Positions 6,792-15,131 of a DNA stretch of 36,512 bases are shown in pieces. Both the position numbers and the translations under genes were made by a program. Below the pieces are notes generated by a model. It saw only the letters and a list, made by a program, of their open reading frames with translations, was not told the DNA's origin and ran no database searches. Numbering within the stretch: position 1 is the first letter of the stretch; every line of letters starts with the position of its first letter. Source of the DNA: Candidatus Poribacteria bacterium (lineage in GTDB: Bacteria; Poribacteria; WGA-4E; WGA-3G). Where the stretch lies: assembly GCA_007571305.1 (NCBI GenBank), contig RKRR01000012.1, positions 1 through 36,512 of the forward strand. The letters run 5' to 3'.

Positions 6792-7667
6792 ATGAACAGA
6801 ACTGCTGAAGTTCTTATTGAAGCCTTACCTTATATCCGCCGCTTTTACGATCGGCGGATTGTTATCAAATATGGTGGTGCCGCGATGGAGGAGGAAACGC
6901 TCATCCATTCTGTCATGCAGGACATTGTCCTGATGAAATATGTCGGCATCCGACCTATTATAGTTCATGGTGGAGGACCGAGAATCACCGCGTGGATGGA
7001 TAAAATTGGGAAAGTCCCGGAATTTGTACAGGGGTTGCGAGTAACCGATGCTGAAACGGTTGAAATCGCTGAGATGGTACTTGGGTCAATCAATAAGGAG
7101 ATTGTCGCTAGAATCAACCAACACGGTGGAAAAGCGATTGGGTTGTCCGGGAAGGACGCGAACCTGATACTCGCGGAGAAGCAGGAAACGCAAGTTACCG
7201 ACGAAAACGGACGGCTCACAGATGTTGACCTGGGATTTGTAGGAAAAATAATTGGTGTGAACACTGAATCAATTACAACACTTGACAGGGCGGATTATAT
7301 TCCCATCATCGCTCCAATTGGTATAGGTGTTGATGGACAAACCTATAACATCAATGCTGATACAATGGCGGGTGAGATCGCATCCGCATTCCAATCAGAG
7401 AAGTTGATTGTTCTCACGGATACGCTCGGTATCCTCCGCGATCTATCGGATATCTCGTCGCTAATGCCTACCATTCGTATGAGAGAAATAGACTCGTTGA
7501 TTGAAGAAGGTCTCGTCGCAGGGGGTATGCTTCCTAAGGTAGAGGCGTGCAGGACAGCACTCATGGGGGGTGTTTATAAAACGCATATTATTGATGGCCG
7601 TATTCCTCACTCGCTACTCCTTGAAGTCTTCACAGAGGGCGGAATCGGTACCGAGATTGTGAGATAG
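6792..7667 (+). CDS. argB: Acetylglutamate kinase
   Basis: Cytosolic amino-acid kinase of 291 residues, the usual length. It phosphorylates N-acetyl-L-glutamate with ATP in the second step of arginine biosynthesis. Visible motifs are the N-terminal IVIKYGGAAM (phosphate-binding lysine), IIVHGGGPRI (substrate loop), the NAG-binding segment around INKEIVARIN, and the C-terminal GGMLPKVEACRTAL with the conserved lysine. ATG 6792 follows AAGGA with normal spacing. No other arg gene is adjacent, so arginine genes appear scattered. The leader holds the stem-loop at 6716-6770, and a family-2 element begins 3 bp after the stop codon. Confidence 0.96.
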   Translation: MNRTAEVLIEALPYIRRFYDRRIVIKYGGAAMEEETLIHSVMQDIVLMKYVGIRPIIVHGGGPRITAWMDKIGKVPEFVQGLRVTDAETVEIAEMVLGSINKEIVARINQHGGKAIGLSGKDANLILAEKQETQVTDENGRLTDVDLGFVGKIIGVNTESITTLDRADYIPIIAPIGIGVDGQTYNINADTMAGEIASAFQSEKLIVLTDTLGILRDLSDISSLMPTIRMREIDSLIEEGLVAGGMLPKVEACRTALMGGVYKTHIIDGRIPHSLLLEVFTEGGIGTEIVR

Positions 7668-7670
7668 ATG

Positions 7671-7856
7671 AACCTAAGTTGGTCCTGGCACGTTTTTAGG
7701 AAACCGACAGCTGCTGCTTTTCAGCGGAAATCTTTCAGTATTTGGATATTTTGTTATGCACAGGCTAACGGTCTCCTATGCTACATATTTGTGGACATTT
7801 ATGCACAGGAGACCCACGGTTTCCTATGCTACGGAACTGGCAACTTGGGTTAAAAT
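7671..7856 (+). mobile_element. Family-2 MITE-like element, copy c, with two hairpin modules
   Basis: The left end AACCTAAGTTG (7671-7681) is the inverted form of the right end CAACTTGGGTT (7841-7851) with one mismatch; a right-end AT stretch continues to about 7856. Two direct hairpin modules lie inside: 7758-7784, and 7803-7832 (AGGAGACC-CAC-GGTTTCCT, an 8-bp stem with one G-T pair, flanked by GCAC and ATGCTAC). The second is identical to 15201-15230. The element starts 3 bp after the argB stop codon and fills most of the gap to the next gene. A 61-codon reading frame across it (7668-7853) is repeat-derived and not counted as a gene. Confidence 0.65.
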
Positions 7857-7887
7857 AGCAACTGGAATTAGGTAAGCGAGGCAAACG

Positions 7888-9057
7888 ATGAGCACACGCA
7901 AGAAAATTGCCGCAATTATTACAACATACTACCAGCACTCACATGCAGACGTGATTGCAACGAAATATATGAAGGGATTCCCGACAGATACTGGGCATCA
8001 GATGCCTCGCGTGGAATTGGTGTCCATATATCTGGATCAGGTAGACGATCGGGACATTGGGGTCGGTTTAGCTGCCGAGAATAATGTTCCGATCTATCCG
8101 AGTATTCGACAAGCATTGACACTCGGTGGGAATGAACTGGCTGTAGACGGTGTACTACTTATCGGTGAACACGGCGACTATCCGTATAACGAGATCGGGC
8201 AACACATGTACCCGCGTCGCTATATGTTTGAGCAGATTTGCGGTGTTTTTGTATCGAGTGGTAGGTCGGTCCCTGTGTTCTGTGATAAGCACCTCTCCTA
8301 TAATTGGGACGATGCCATTTGGATGTATCATCGCGCGAAAACACTCGATGTTCCGTTTATGGCAGGTTCTTCGCTACCGCTCTCTTGGCGGAAACCCTTT
8401 TTGGAACATCCGCTCGATACAGAGATGGAATCGGCTATTAGTATCGGTTACGCGGGTGTAGAGTCATACGGTTTTCATTCGCTTGAGACGCTACAGTGTA
8501 TGATTGAACGTCGACAAGGTGGTGAATCAGGTGTCGTGGCGATTCAGTGTCTGGAAGGAAATGCGGTTTGGGAGGCAGGCGAGTCTGGAAAGTGGTCTCT
8601 CGATTTAGTAGAGAGGGCATGTGCTCAGATCGAGAATCGTCCGGGGACCACCTTTATAGAAGGTTGCCCGAATCCAACTGCGTTTCTGTTGGAGCATCGC
8701 GACGGATTCCGTTCTGCTGTGCTAATGCTGACCGGTTACGTCGCTGATTTCGCTTACGCTGTGAAGGCGGGCGATACCTATTACGCGACGGAATTCTATC
8801 TACAGAATGGGCCCCCACATGCCCATTTCAGTTATTTGAGTCTCAATATCGAAGAGATGTTCGTAACAGGGGAGCCACAGTATCCTGTGGAACGGACCCT
8901 ACTGGTGACAGGTGTTCTTGATGCGCTCATGCACTCGCGGGCGGAAGGGCACGTCCGAATTGAGACTCCACATTTAGCAGAACTTGCATATCATTCCTAC
9001 GAGAAGATGCCTATCCGACCTGTAGCACCGCGTCCTGAAGGTTCAACGTTAACGTAA
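7888..9057 (+). CDS. Conserved protein of unknown function (planctomycete/poribacterial type)
   Basis: A 389-residue soluble protein without signal peptide or membrane helix. I recall closely similar uncharacterised proteins in planctomycetes and related groups, sharing the opening pattern of an ITTYY/HADVI motif, the segment MPRVELVSIYLDQ, VDGVLLIGEHGDYP, PVFCDKHLSYNWDDA and PFMAGSSLPLSWR. Repeated conserved His and Asp residues (HSHAD, GEHGDYP, DKHLSYNWDD) hint at an enzyme, but no catalytic family is recognised. Such genes often sit near Gfo/Idh/MocA oxidoreductases; one lies convergently just downstream here. ATG 7888 is preceded by GAGGC at a workable distance. No function is assigned. 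Confidence 0.8.
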   Translation: MSTRKKIAAIITTYYQHSHADVIATKYMKGFPTDTGHQMPRVELVSIYLDQVDDRDIGVGLAAENNVPIYPSIRQALTLGGNELAVDGVLLIGEHGDYPYNEIGQHMYPRRYMFEQICGVFVSSGRSVPVFCDKHLSYNWDDAIWMYHRAKTLDVPFMAGSSLPLSWRKPFLEHPLDTEMESAISIGYAGVESYGFHSLETLQCMIERRQGGESGVVAIQCLEGNAVWEAGESGKWSLDLVERACAQIENRPGTTFIEGCPNPTAFLLEHRDGFRSAVLMLTGYVADFAYAVKAGDTYYATEFYLQNGPPHAHFSYLSLNIEEMFVTGEPQYPVERTLLVTGVLDALMHSRAEGHVRIETPHLAELAYHSYEKMPIRPVAPRPEGSTLT

Positions 9058-9059
9058 AA

Positions 9060-9079
9060 GCGCGGTTGAAGAACCGCGC
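9060..9079. terminator. GC-rich hairpin between convergent genes (REP-like or terminator)
   Basis: GCGCGGTT (9060-9067), loop GAAG, AACCGCGC (9072-9079): a perfect 8-bp stem 3 bp after one stop codon and 31 bp from the convergent one. On the minus strand it is followed by CTTTT, giving a weak U-tract in that direction; in the plus direction there is none. It may end transcription of the Gfo/Idh/MocA gene or simply be a REP-like palindrome related to 6200-6222. Confidence 0.45.
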
Positions 9080-9110
9080 CTGCAAATTTGATCGAAATGG
9101 ATGAACCGCC

Positions 9111-10115
9111 TTAGCGTTCTGGACGCGCTGGCACACCAGTTTCCGCAGATTCGTAGATGAGATCCATCAATTCAGATTGAATGATCCCGTTCATCGGACT
9201 GGTTCGTGGTTCTGCCCTACCCAAAATAGTATCAATGAAGTTGTCATCAGGTGAACCAGCGGACATGTCATCTGTAATTGGAGGTGGATCCAATGCTTCC
9301 CCACCTTTCCAGACGCGAATCCAACCACCACCCCAGCCATCAACCTCGATCCTACCGTTCTCGAACACCAGTGCCATGTGTGTACCGCCGGGGCTTGGGC
9401 AATTGCCACTCACTGCCATCGCCGCGAGGACTCCGCTTTCAAACTTGACGTTGATTGAGGAATTGATGTCAACGTCCCTGTCTTGGTTGTCTGTATAGGC
9501 ATAGACTTCAGCGACTTTCGACTCGACTGCCCAACAGAGACTGTTCAGAAGGTGTGCTCCGCTATCATAAGCTTGTCCACCGCCGGAAAGTTTCGGATTC
9601 TGGCGCCATGTCCCCGTTGTGCCACCTTTCCAGCCTTGCGTGATATAACCAATGACCAATTCCAATTTGCCAAATTCCCCACTACGGATGATTTCCCGGG
9701 TATAATAGAAATTGGGCGTGCATGGCGTATTGTAGCCGATAGTCAGTGTTAATCCGGTCTTTTCCGCTTTTTCTGCAATGGTGTAGGCATCTTTAGATGA
9801 TGTCACCATGGGCTTTTCCATCAAAACATGGCAGCCTGCATCAAGTGCTTGCATTCCCTGCTCAAAGTGGAGCGTGTGCGGTGTAGAGATGACCACGGCA
9901 CCTGGTGATGTCTCTTTTAGCATTGTGCCGATGTCGTCATAGGCACCGGGGCGCGGACTCAGATCGGACAAGTTCCGATCAATATAACTGTTAGCGATGT
10001 CGGTATTCACATCGCAAGTACCGACGATTTGTACGTCGGCATTCGCATTCATTCGTCTGGCGTGACCTGATGAGTTTCCACCACACCCAATCATGGCAAG
10101 TCTAATCTTCGCCAT
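9111..10115 (-). CDS. Gfo/Idh/MocA-family NAD(P)-dependent oxidoreductase
   Basis: Soluble 334-residue protein with an N-terminal Rossmann domain (AMIGCGGNSSGHARR, about residues 6-20), the family motif EKPMVTS near residue 100 and a C-terminal alpha/beta domain containing GGGQAYDSGAHLLN with the His often placed in the active site. Members oxidise or reduce sugars, inositols and related polyols. The substrate here cannot be told. Start ATG 10113-10115 is chosen because AAGGAG lies 6 bases ahead; a 17-residue upstream extension has no such site. It lies 59 bp downstream of a PhyH gene on the same strand, a frequent pairing in genomes of this type, so co-transcription is likely. Confidence 0.9.
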   Translation of the reverse strand: MAKIRLAMIGCGGNSSGHARRMNANADVQIVGTCDVNTDIANSYIDRNLSDLSPRPGAYDDIGTMLKETSPGAVVISTPHTLHFEQGMQALDAGCHVLMEKPMVTSSKDAYTIAEKAEKTGLTLTIGYNTPCTPNFYYTREIIRSGEFGKLELVIGYITQGWKGGTTGTWRQNPKLSGGGQAYDSGAHLLNSLCWAVESKVAEVYAYTDNQDRDVDINSSINVKFESGVLAAMAVSGNCPSPGGTHMALVFENGRIEVDGWGGGWIRVWKGGEALDPPPITDDMSAGSPDDNFIDTILGRAEPRTSPMNGIIQSELMDLIYESAETGVPARPER

Positions 10116-10174
10116 ATTTTTCTCCTTGTTTTCCGTTGCGTAGCATTGTCCCGCAATGCCCATCAATTAAAAGC

Positions 10175-10993
10175 CTAAACGATTGGGCTTTCATACTTAA
10201 ATTTAGATAAGTCGGCGACACGAATAGCACCCTCACCGAATACTCGCGTAAAGGTATGTCCGTGATGTGACTTCGTCTCCCCATGCATATAGCAGACACT
10301 GAACGCGCGCCGCGGAATATCCGTATTGTTCGTCCCAGAACTGTGTAGCATCCAATTGTGGAGTAAGACCACTTCTCCCGCCTTCAACTCCATTGGGAGC
10401 GGTATAGCTTTCGCAACGATGTCGTCAATATGTTCTTGTGTGAGAAAACCAGATCCGTTTTCAGGATTAATAAGCCTGTTATGTGACTTCGGAATGATAT
10501 GTACACAGCCATTCGCAGTCGTTGCCGGGTCCAGAGCGGTATAAATCGTAATCTGCGGATCGCGATCCAGATCTCTCCACCTATCTTGATGCCATGTCAG
10601 CTGAGTGCCTTCATGTGCTGGTTTGTTCATAAACATTGCCCGAAAACAGGCAACAGGGATGTCATCTCCGTAGATTTTTGCACACACCTCTTGGAATACG
10701 GGTTTCTGGAGATACTCCAAGAAAATCGGATCGAGTTCAAGGTTCTGTATTTTTCGATACAGCAACGTAGCACCTTTGTGCCCTTTAGATTGCGGCCCTG
10801 GTGAGTTCTTTCCGGGCTCCCGATCCAATTGCATCATAATTCGATCATAATCCAGCGGTGCCTTACCGAGCATGATCTCATCCATCTGCTGCTGTAGTCT
10901 ATCGAGTTCGGCATCCGTCGCGACTTGTCCGATGCGTACATAACCGTTTTCCCAAAAATGTTCCCACTGTTCATCTGTTATATGGTGTTCCAT
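10175..10993 (-). CDS. Phytanoyl-CoA dioxygenase (PhyH) family protein
   Basis: Predicted Fe(II)/2-oxoglutarate-dependent oxygenase of 272 residues. The facial triad appears complete: His135-x-Asp137 in TWHQDRW and distal His217 in MLHSSG, with Arg228/229 (PRRAF) to bind 2-oxoglutarate. Family members hydroxylate diverse small molecules; true phytanoyl-CoA activity cannot be inferred. ATG 10991-10993 follows GGGAGGCACAGC, a strong ribosome site. A promoter-like TATACT lies on the minus strand about 50 bp upstream. It is first in a likely two-gene unit with the Gfo/Idh/MocA gene. Confidence 0.9.
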   Translation of the reverse strand: MEHHITDEQWEHFWENGYVRIGQVATDAELDRLQQQMDEIMLGKAPLDYDRIMMQLDREPGKNSPGPQSKGHKGATLLYRKIQNLELDPIFLEYLQKPVFQEVCAKIYGDDIPVACFRAMFMNKPAHEGTQLTWHQDRWRDLDRDPQITIYTALDPATTANGCVHIIPKSHNRLINPENGSGFLTQEHIDDIVAKAIPLPMELKAGEVVLLHNWMLHSSGTNNTDIPRRAFSVCYMHGETKSHHGHTFTRVFGEGAIRVADLSKFKYESPIV

Positions 10994-11044
10994 GCTGTGC
11001 CTCCCAGTTGAGCATGCCCTGATTCCAAATAAATCTTATACGAA

Positions 11045-11073
11045 AGTATAACATATTTTTTCAGTAGTATAAA
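11045..11073 (-). promoter_or_regulatory. Possible promoter of the PhyH/oxidoreductase unit
   Basis: Read on the minus strand, TATACT (11045-11050) lies 17 bp after TTTATA (11068-11073), a 4-of-6 match to -35. A small palindrome, TTATAC-GAAA-GTATAA, overlaps the -10 and could be a regulator site. Strength is uncertain because the stretch is AT-rich. Confidence 0.4.
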
Positions 11074-11092
11074 AGAAAATTACAAATCAGAA

Positions 11093-11260
11093 TCAGAAGG
11101 GATCTGTGGTTTTCGGTTTTTTATGGATATCCAGTAAGGCATACGCATTTTCACGGAGATTTGGACGGATGTCGGTGTGACGTAGGTTCAAGAGGCAATA
11201 TGCCATCTTTTTGTGAAACAACGAATGTGAGAATAGAATTAACTTTACGCTAATATCCAT
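11093..11260 (-). CDS. Possible small protein or C-terminal gene remnant (55 aa)
   Basis: An ATG-initiated frame of 55 codons in the 830-bp gap upstream of the PhyH gene. The C-terminal half (for example LRHTDIRPNLRENAYALLD, then IHKKPKTTDPF) has balanced, protein-like composition, while the first 18 residues look less so. There is no clear ribosome site. It may be a real small protein or the surviving end of a decayed gene; I recognise no family. Between 11261 and 11430 nothing else is seen. Confidence 0.25.
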   Translation of the reverse strand: MDISVKLILFSHSLFHKKMAYCLLNLRHTDIRPNLRENAYALLDIHKKPKTTDPF

Positions 11261-11430
11261 CGTGCATCCGTATAGGCACGAACTATAAAAAAACGAGGCA
11301 CCAGAAATCTATCGAGTATCACGTTTTCGTAAAATAATGCAACCTTTCGGGACGTAAATGTCGTCACCCTAATCATTAGAGGTTAAATTTTAGTCAAAAT
11401 GTGATTTGCATGCTTAACAGAACTTCCACT

Positions 11431-11602
11431 AAAAAAACAAGTTGTCAGTCATGTAGCATAGGAGACCGTTGGTTTCCTGTGCATCCTCGCACGCAGGCTA
11501 ACGGTCTCCTACGCTACAAACTGCTGCAGGTCATGAAGGTTTTTCACTGAAAATGGCAGCTGCGTCTCTCAAATTGTGGAAGTAGCAACTTGTGTTATAG
11601 TA
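11431..11602 (+). mobile_element. Family-2 MITE-like element, copy d, with a long hairpin
   Basis: The left end AACAAGTTGTCAGTC (about 11436-11450) and right end CAACTTGTGTTATAGTA (11586-11602) are imperfect inverted repeats of the family-2 type. Inside, 18-base arms at 11453-11470 and 11500-11517 (GTAGCATAGGAGACCGTT against its complement, one mismatch) enclose a partly paired loop, giving a strong 65-nt hairpin of two face-to-face modules. The element lies about 220 bp upstream of the sigma-factor fusion gene. Confidence 0.65.
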
Positions 11603-11658
11603 GATTCCGTAATTACTTGGACACTTGTATCGTCGTGTGAACTATGAAATTATCTGAT

Positions 11659-11688
11659 GCACAGGAAACCAACGGTCTCCTATGCTAC
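11659..11688 (+). repeat. Isolated 30-bp module, perfect inverted copy of 11453-11482
   Basis: GCACAGGAAACCAACGG followed by TCTCCTATGCTAC is the exact reverse complement of 11453-11482 over 30 bases. The two copies flank 176 bp directly upstream of the sigma-factor fusion. The region 11689-11822 holds its AT-rich leader, with only a weak TATAAA (about 11717-11722) and no good -35. Confidence 0.8.
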
Positions 11689-11822
11689 AAGTGTCAACTT
11701 ATTTTCGGGTTTTACTATAAAAAACGTGTATGTTTGTGTTTATCGGTAGAATAACACAGCAGTCTAACGCTTAAGGTTACATTGCTTCTACCAAAGGATA
11801 ATAGTCTTACAGGAAATTTAAG

Positions 11823-14800
11823 ATGGCACACACTGACGCTGAACTTATCCGCCGTATATTGCAGGGGGACCAGGGCGCATTCAGTTCCTTGGTCAAGAAG
11901 TATCAGAAAGGGGTTCACACGCTTGCGTGGCGGAAGATCGGTGATTTTCACATTGCACAAGAAATTACGCAAGATGCGTTTCTCACTGCGTATCAGAAAC
12001 TTAGAACGTTGAAAAACCATAATCAATTTGCAGGATGGCTGTATGTTATCGCGGCGAATTTGTGTTGCGATTGGCTCAAAAGGAATCGTCTACCAATGGA
12101 ATCCTTAGATGCCGACAATACGAATGAGGTGAACAAGGTGTCCTATTCCCGATATGTAACAAAAAGACAAGCAGCCGAAGCCGATGAGACGCGTCGTGAG
12201 ATCGTCAGGCAACTGCTTAAAAAATTACCGGAAAGTGAACGGACAGTAATGATGCTCCATTATCTCGGTGAGATGCCGATTAAAGCCATCAGCGAGTTTC
12301 TCGGTGTATCCGCAAATACCGTCAAGAGTCGACTCAGTCGCGCACGGAATCGCCTAAAGAAGGAGAAAGACATGATTCAACAACACCTCGGTAGTTTCCA
12401 ACTACCGGCTCACTTAACAGAGAACATCATGCGAGAAATCTCGCGTATGACTCCGACAATACCTACTGGAAATAAACCTGTGGTGCCTTGGGTGTTTTCT
12501 GCCCTCTCTGCTGTTTTAATTTTTCTGCTGATGGGAACTGGTACGCAGTATCTTTCTCGTTTTCAGAAACCCTACGACATGAACGCCACATCGGAACGAA
12601 CGGTTGAACTGATTGAGGCGGTTTTTGTCTTAGATTCACCAGCGAAACCTGCAATGCGGAATCAGATAGGAACGTCAGATACTCCCGGGGAAAATCCCGG
12701 TGCCAGTCAGCAACCGGACGCAAAACTCTTCGCCGCAGCACTTGTAGATGAAACTGAGATTTCAACACCGAAACCGCAGTGGATACAAACGAAGGGACCC
12801 GCAGGCGGGCATGTCAATACCCTCTTCACGACAAGACGTGGAGACATCTACGCTGGTACCTCCACGAATTTTTACAAGTTGGCAGACGAAGGACATTCGT
12901 GGAAACTCGTCATCGCCGGAAATCTTACCTCACTCAACCTGCAAGATTTCATAATAGGTAGCGCAAAACAAATAGTAGAGCGGGACGATACACTCTATAT
13001 CGTTACTGATGCGGAGGTGTTGACTTCTACAGATGATGGTGAGACTTGGAATTCGCTCGGTGCGCACCCTAAAGGGCAGCCCGTTGGGCTTGTCATAACG
13101 GATGCGGTTCCTGGGGCAGAAGTCGACATGACCCTGAACTTTGCTGTTGTTGGAGGGATATTTCGTTCTGTGGATGCCGGCAAGTCGTGGATACCTCTAA
13201 ACGATGAGAACCTCGCGGGTCGAAAAATTCGTGCAATCGCCGCCGTTGAAAATACTCTGTTTGCTGGAACCGACAACGGACTTTATCGTCTCAACACGGA
13301 TACATGGGAAAGATTAACCATTCGTCCAACAGAAATGTCCGAAAATGAATTCGCTATCCATGCGTTAGCGGTCGATGAACACCGTCTCTATGTTGCCACA
13401 GGGGACGAACTTACTAACCAGAATCAGAGAGGGAGACAACTTAAATTGTCGCTGACAGGAAATGATCAGTGGTCCCTTTACCGCTCAACAGATCAGGGGG
13501 ATACATGGTATTCCATAGATCCAAAAGAAAGACAGGAGGCGGAGGCAGAAAAGCAACAAAAGACTCGATTTTCTCTGACATCCCCATTCCCTGGTGCAGG
13601 GGCAACAGAAATCTATCTACCGAGTATCAAGGTCTTCGCGGCGCAAGGCAAGGTTACAGTCGTAGATGCGTTTGGAGCGTTTTTCTACTCCATGAACGCT
13701 GGTGAAACTTGGACTGCTTTAGATGTAGAGGGCAGCTTATCTTATAGGATGCCTCCGCCTGTGCTGATGATCGACGCGAGTACCTTCTATAGAGGAACAT
13801 CTGCCGGGGTTCAACACACGATGGACGGTGGCAAATCATGGCACTGGTTAAACACGGGACTTGTGGGAACCCCTGTTCAAACACTGATTGCTGTGAAGGG
13901 CAAACTCTATGCAAATTCAATAGATGGGTTTGTCTTCTCAACGGACAGGGGTGAATCGTGGAGATCGCTTCCCGGGGGGCTTGACCACGGTCTCTTTATT
14001 GAGGCATTTGAAGGTGCTCTCTATGTGAAGAGGGGAAATCAGATGAATTTTCCGTCACCGTTGCTTCGACTCTCTATCGAGGACCATAGCATAAACTTTA
14101 TAGAGGATATGCCGGCTTTTGAAAGCATCAATTCACATAAAACAAACGACGAAATGGGCAAGATCCTGCAGGAGGCATTTGCGAACATCGGGCCTCAGAA
14201 TCTTGCAGAAGGAGTGCAACCCAATCTTGAGGATATTGATTTCGATCAGTTAAATGAAACTCTCAATAAGACTCTTCAAGAGCAAGTCTCTGCTGGTCTG
14301 ATGTCGTTTATTGGAAACTTTGCTGTTAGTGGTGATACGTACTATGTCGAGTACGAACAGATGCTTTTCAGATGGAAACCCGGCATGAGGGAGTGGCATA
14401 ACACAGGGTTAGTCGATAAAGGCGAGGACCCTTTTTCATCTTTAATATCCGGACCTTTTGATTATTCTGCTAATATTGCTACTGCTTATGATTCGATTAC
14501 TTCTAAGGGTTTCAAAATTGCCGTGTCAGGTAGCACTGTTTACATCGGAAAACGGGATGGCCACCTCTTCCAATCGTTTGATGAGGGACACACTTGGAAC
14601 GATGTTACTGAAAATATCCCGTTCTCTTTTGAGAAATTCAAAGCAATCTCCTTCGCAGGACGAACTGTTTATGTCGCAACCGATAAAGGTGTTGCGTATT
14701 CAAGCGATGGGACTCATTGGCACGCCGCAACCGATACCGATAGTAGAGCCCTCATCGTCTCACGATTAACAGCGGAAGGCACAACGGTGTATGGACAGAC

Positions 14801-14975
14801 CGACCAACACGTGTATCTGTTGAAAGAGGGTTCCAATATATGGGAACAGGCAACGCCAGAAATCCCAGGTTCTGTTATCTCTTTCGCTGTTGATGGTAAC
14901 ACACTTTATGTTGGGACTGTTAATCGTGGTGTCCTATGTTTCGACCTCGACACGGGAAAGAGAGAAAAACTGTGA
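11823..14975 (+). CDS. ECF sigma factor fused through a membrane helix to a BNR/YCF48-like beta-propeller
   Basis: A 1050-residue fusion. Residues about 8-85 are sigma region 2 (core RNA polymerase and -10 contacts: EITQDAFLTAYQKL, FAGWLYVIAANL). About 125-180 is region 4 with a helix-turn-helix (ISEFLGVSANTVKSRLSRAR). One hydrophobic helix at about 221-240 (VPWVFSALSAVLIFLLMG) should place the rest outside the cytoplasm. From about 330 to the end come Asp-box/BNR-type blades: STDDGETWNSLG, RSVDAGKSWIPL, RSTDQGDTWYSI, YSMNAGETWTAL, HTMDGGKSWHWL, STDRGESWRSL and SFDEGHTWNDV. No separate anti-sigma gene is nearby, so the tether itself may control the sigma domain. ECF factors with C-terminal WD40 domains are known from planctomycetes. 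ATG 11823 follows AGGAAATTTAAG. The frame is open throughout, so the fusion is not a visible frameshift artefact. Confidence 0.92.
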   Translation: MAHTDAELIRRILQGDQGAFSSLVKKYQKGVHTLAWRKIGDFHIAQEITQDAFLTAYQKLRTLKNHNQFAGWLYVIAANLCCDWLKRNRLPMESLDADNTNEVNKVSYSRYVTKRQAAEADETRREIVRQLLKKLPESERTVMMLHYLGEMPIKAISEFLGVSANTVKSRLSRARNRLKKEKDMIQQHLGSFQLPAHLTENIMREISRMTPTIPTGNKPVVPWVFSALSAVLIFLLMGTGTQYLSRFQKPYDMNATSERTVELIEAVFVLDSPAKPAMRNQIGTSDTPGENPGASQQPDAKLFAAALVDETEISTPKPQWIQTKGPAGGHVNTLFTTRRGDIYAGTSTNFYKLADEGHSWKLVIAGNLTSLNLQDFIIGSAKQIVERDDTLYIVTDAEVLTSTDDGETWNSLGAHPKGQPVGLVITDAVPGAEVDMTLNFAVVGGIFRSVDAGKSWIPLNDENLAGRKIRAIAAVENTLFAGTDNGLYRLNTDTWERLTIRPTEMSENEFAIHALAVDEHRLYVATGDELTNQNQRGRQLKLSLTGNDQWSLYRSTDQGDTWYSIDPKERQEAEAEKQQKTRFSLTSPFPGAGATEIYLPSIKVFAAQGKVTVVDAFGAFFYSMNAGETWTALDVEGSLSYRMPPPVLMIDASTFYRGTSAGVQHTMDGGKSWHWLNTGLVGTPVQTLIAVKGKLYANSIDGFVFSTDRGESWRSLPGGLDHGLFIEAFEGALYVKRGNQMNFPSPLLRLSIEDHSINFIEDMPAFESINSHKTNDEMGKILQEAFANIGPQNLAEGVQPNLEDIDFDQLNETLNKTLQEQVSAGLMSFIGNFAVSGDTYYVEYEQMLFRWKPGMREWHNTGLVDKGEDPFSSLISGPFDYSANIATAYDSITSKGFKIAVSGSTVYIGKRDGHLFQSFDEGHTWNDVTENIPFSFEKFKAISFAGRTVYVATDKGVAYSSDGTHWHAATDTDSRALIVSRLTAEGTTVYGQTDQHVYLLKEGSNIWEQATPEIPGSVISFAVDGNTLYVGTVNRGVLCFDLDTGKREKL

Positions 14976-15131
14976 GGACTTCATATTGAGATATTTGAAG
15001 AACTCAAGAAACTTTAAGTAGATGACGAAGACGGAAAAGTCATTTTCAGTATTAAAATCGAGGAGTTCTGTAAACCTGCTTTGTAGATCCATCGTTAAAC
15101 CTTTCATACGCAATTGGACAATGCCCACTTA

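Noticed and set aside
7668..7853. 61-codon frame directly after argB
   Set aside because: It lies entirely in a family-2 repeat; the same peptide segment (QETHGFLCY) recurs at 15201-15230 because the DNA repeat recurs.
14977..15086. Peptide-like sequence (EIFEELKKL, stop, VDDEDGKVIFSIKIEEF) after the sigma-factor fusion
   Set aside because: Looks protein-like but contains an in-frame stop and has no start or recognised family; possibly a remnant, too weak to annotate.
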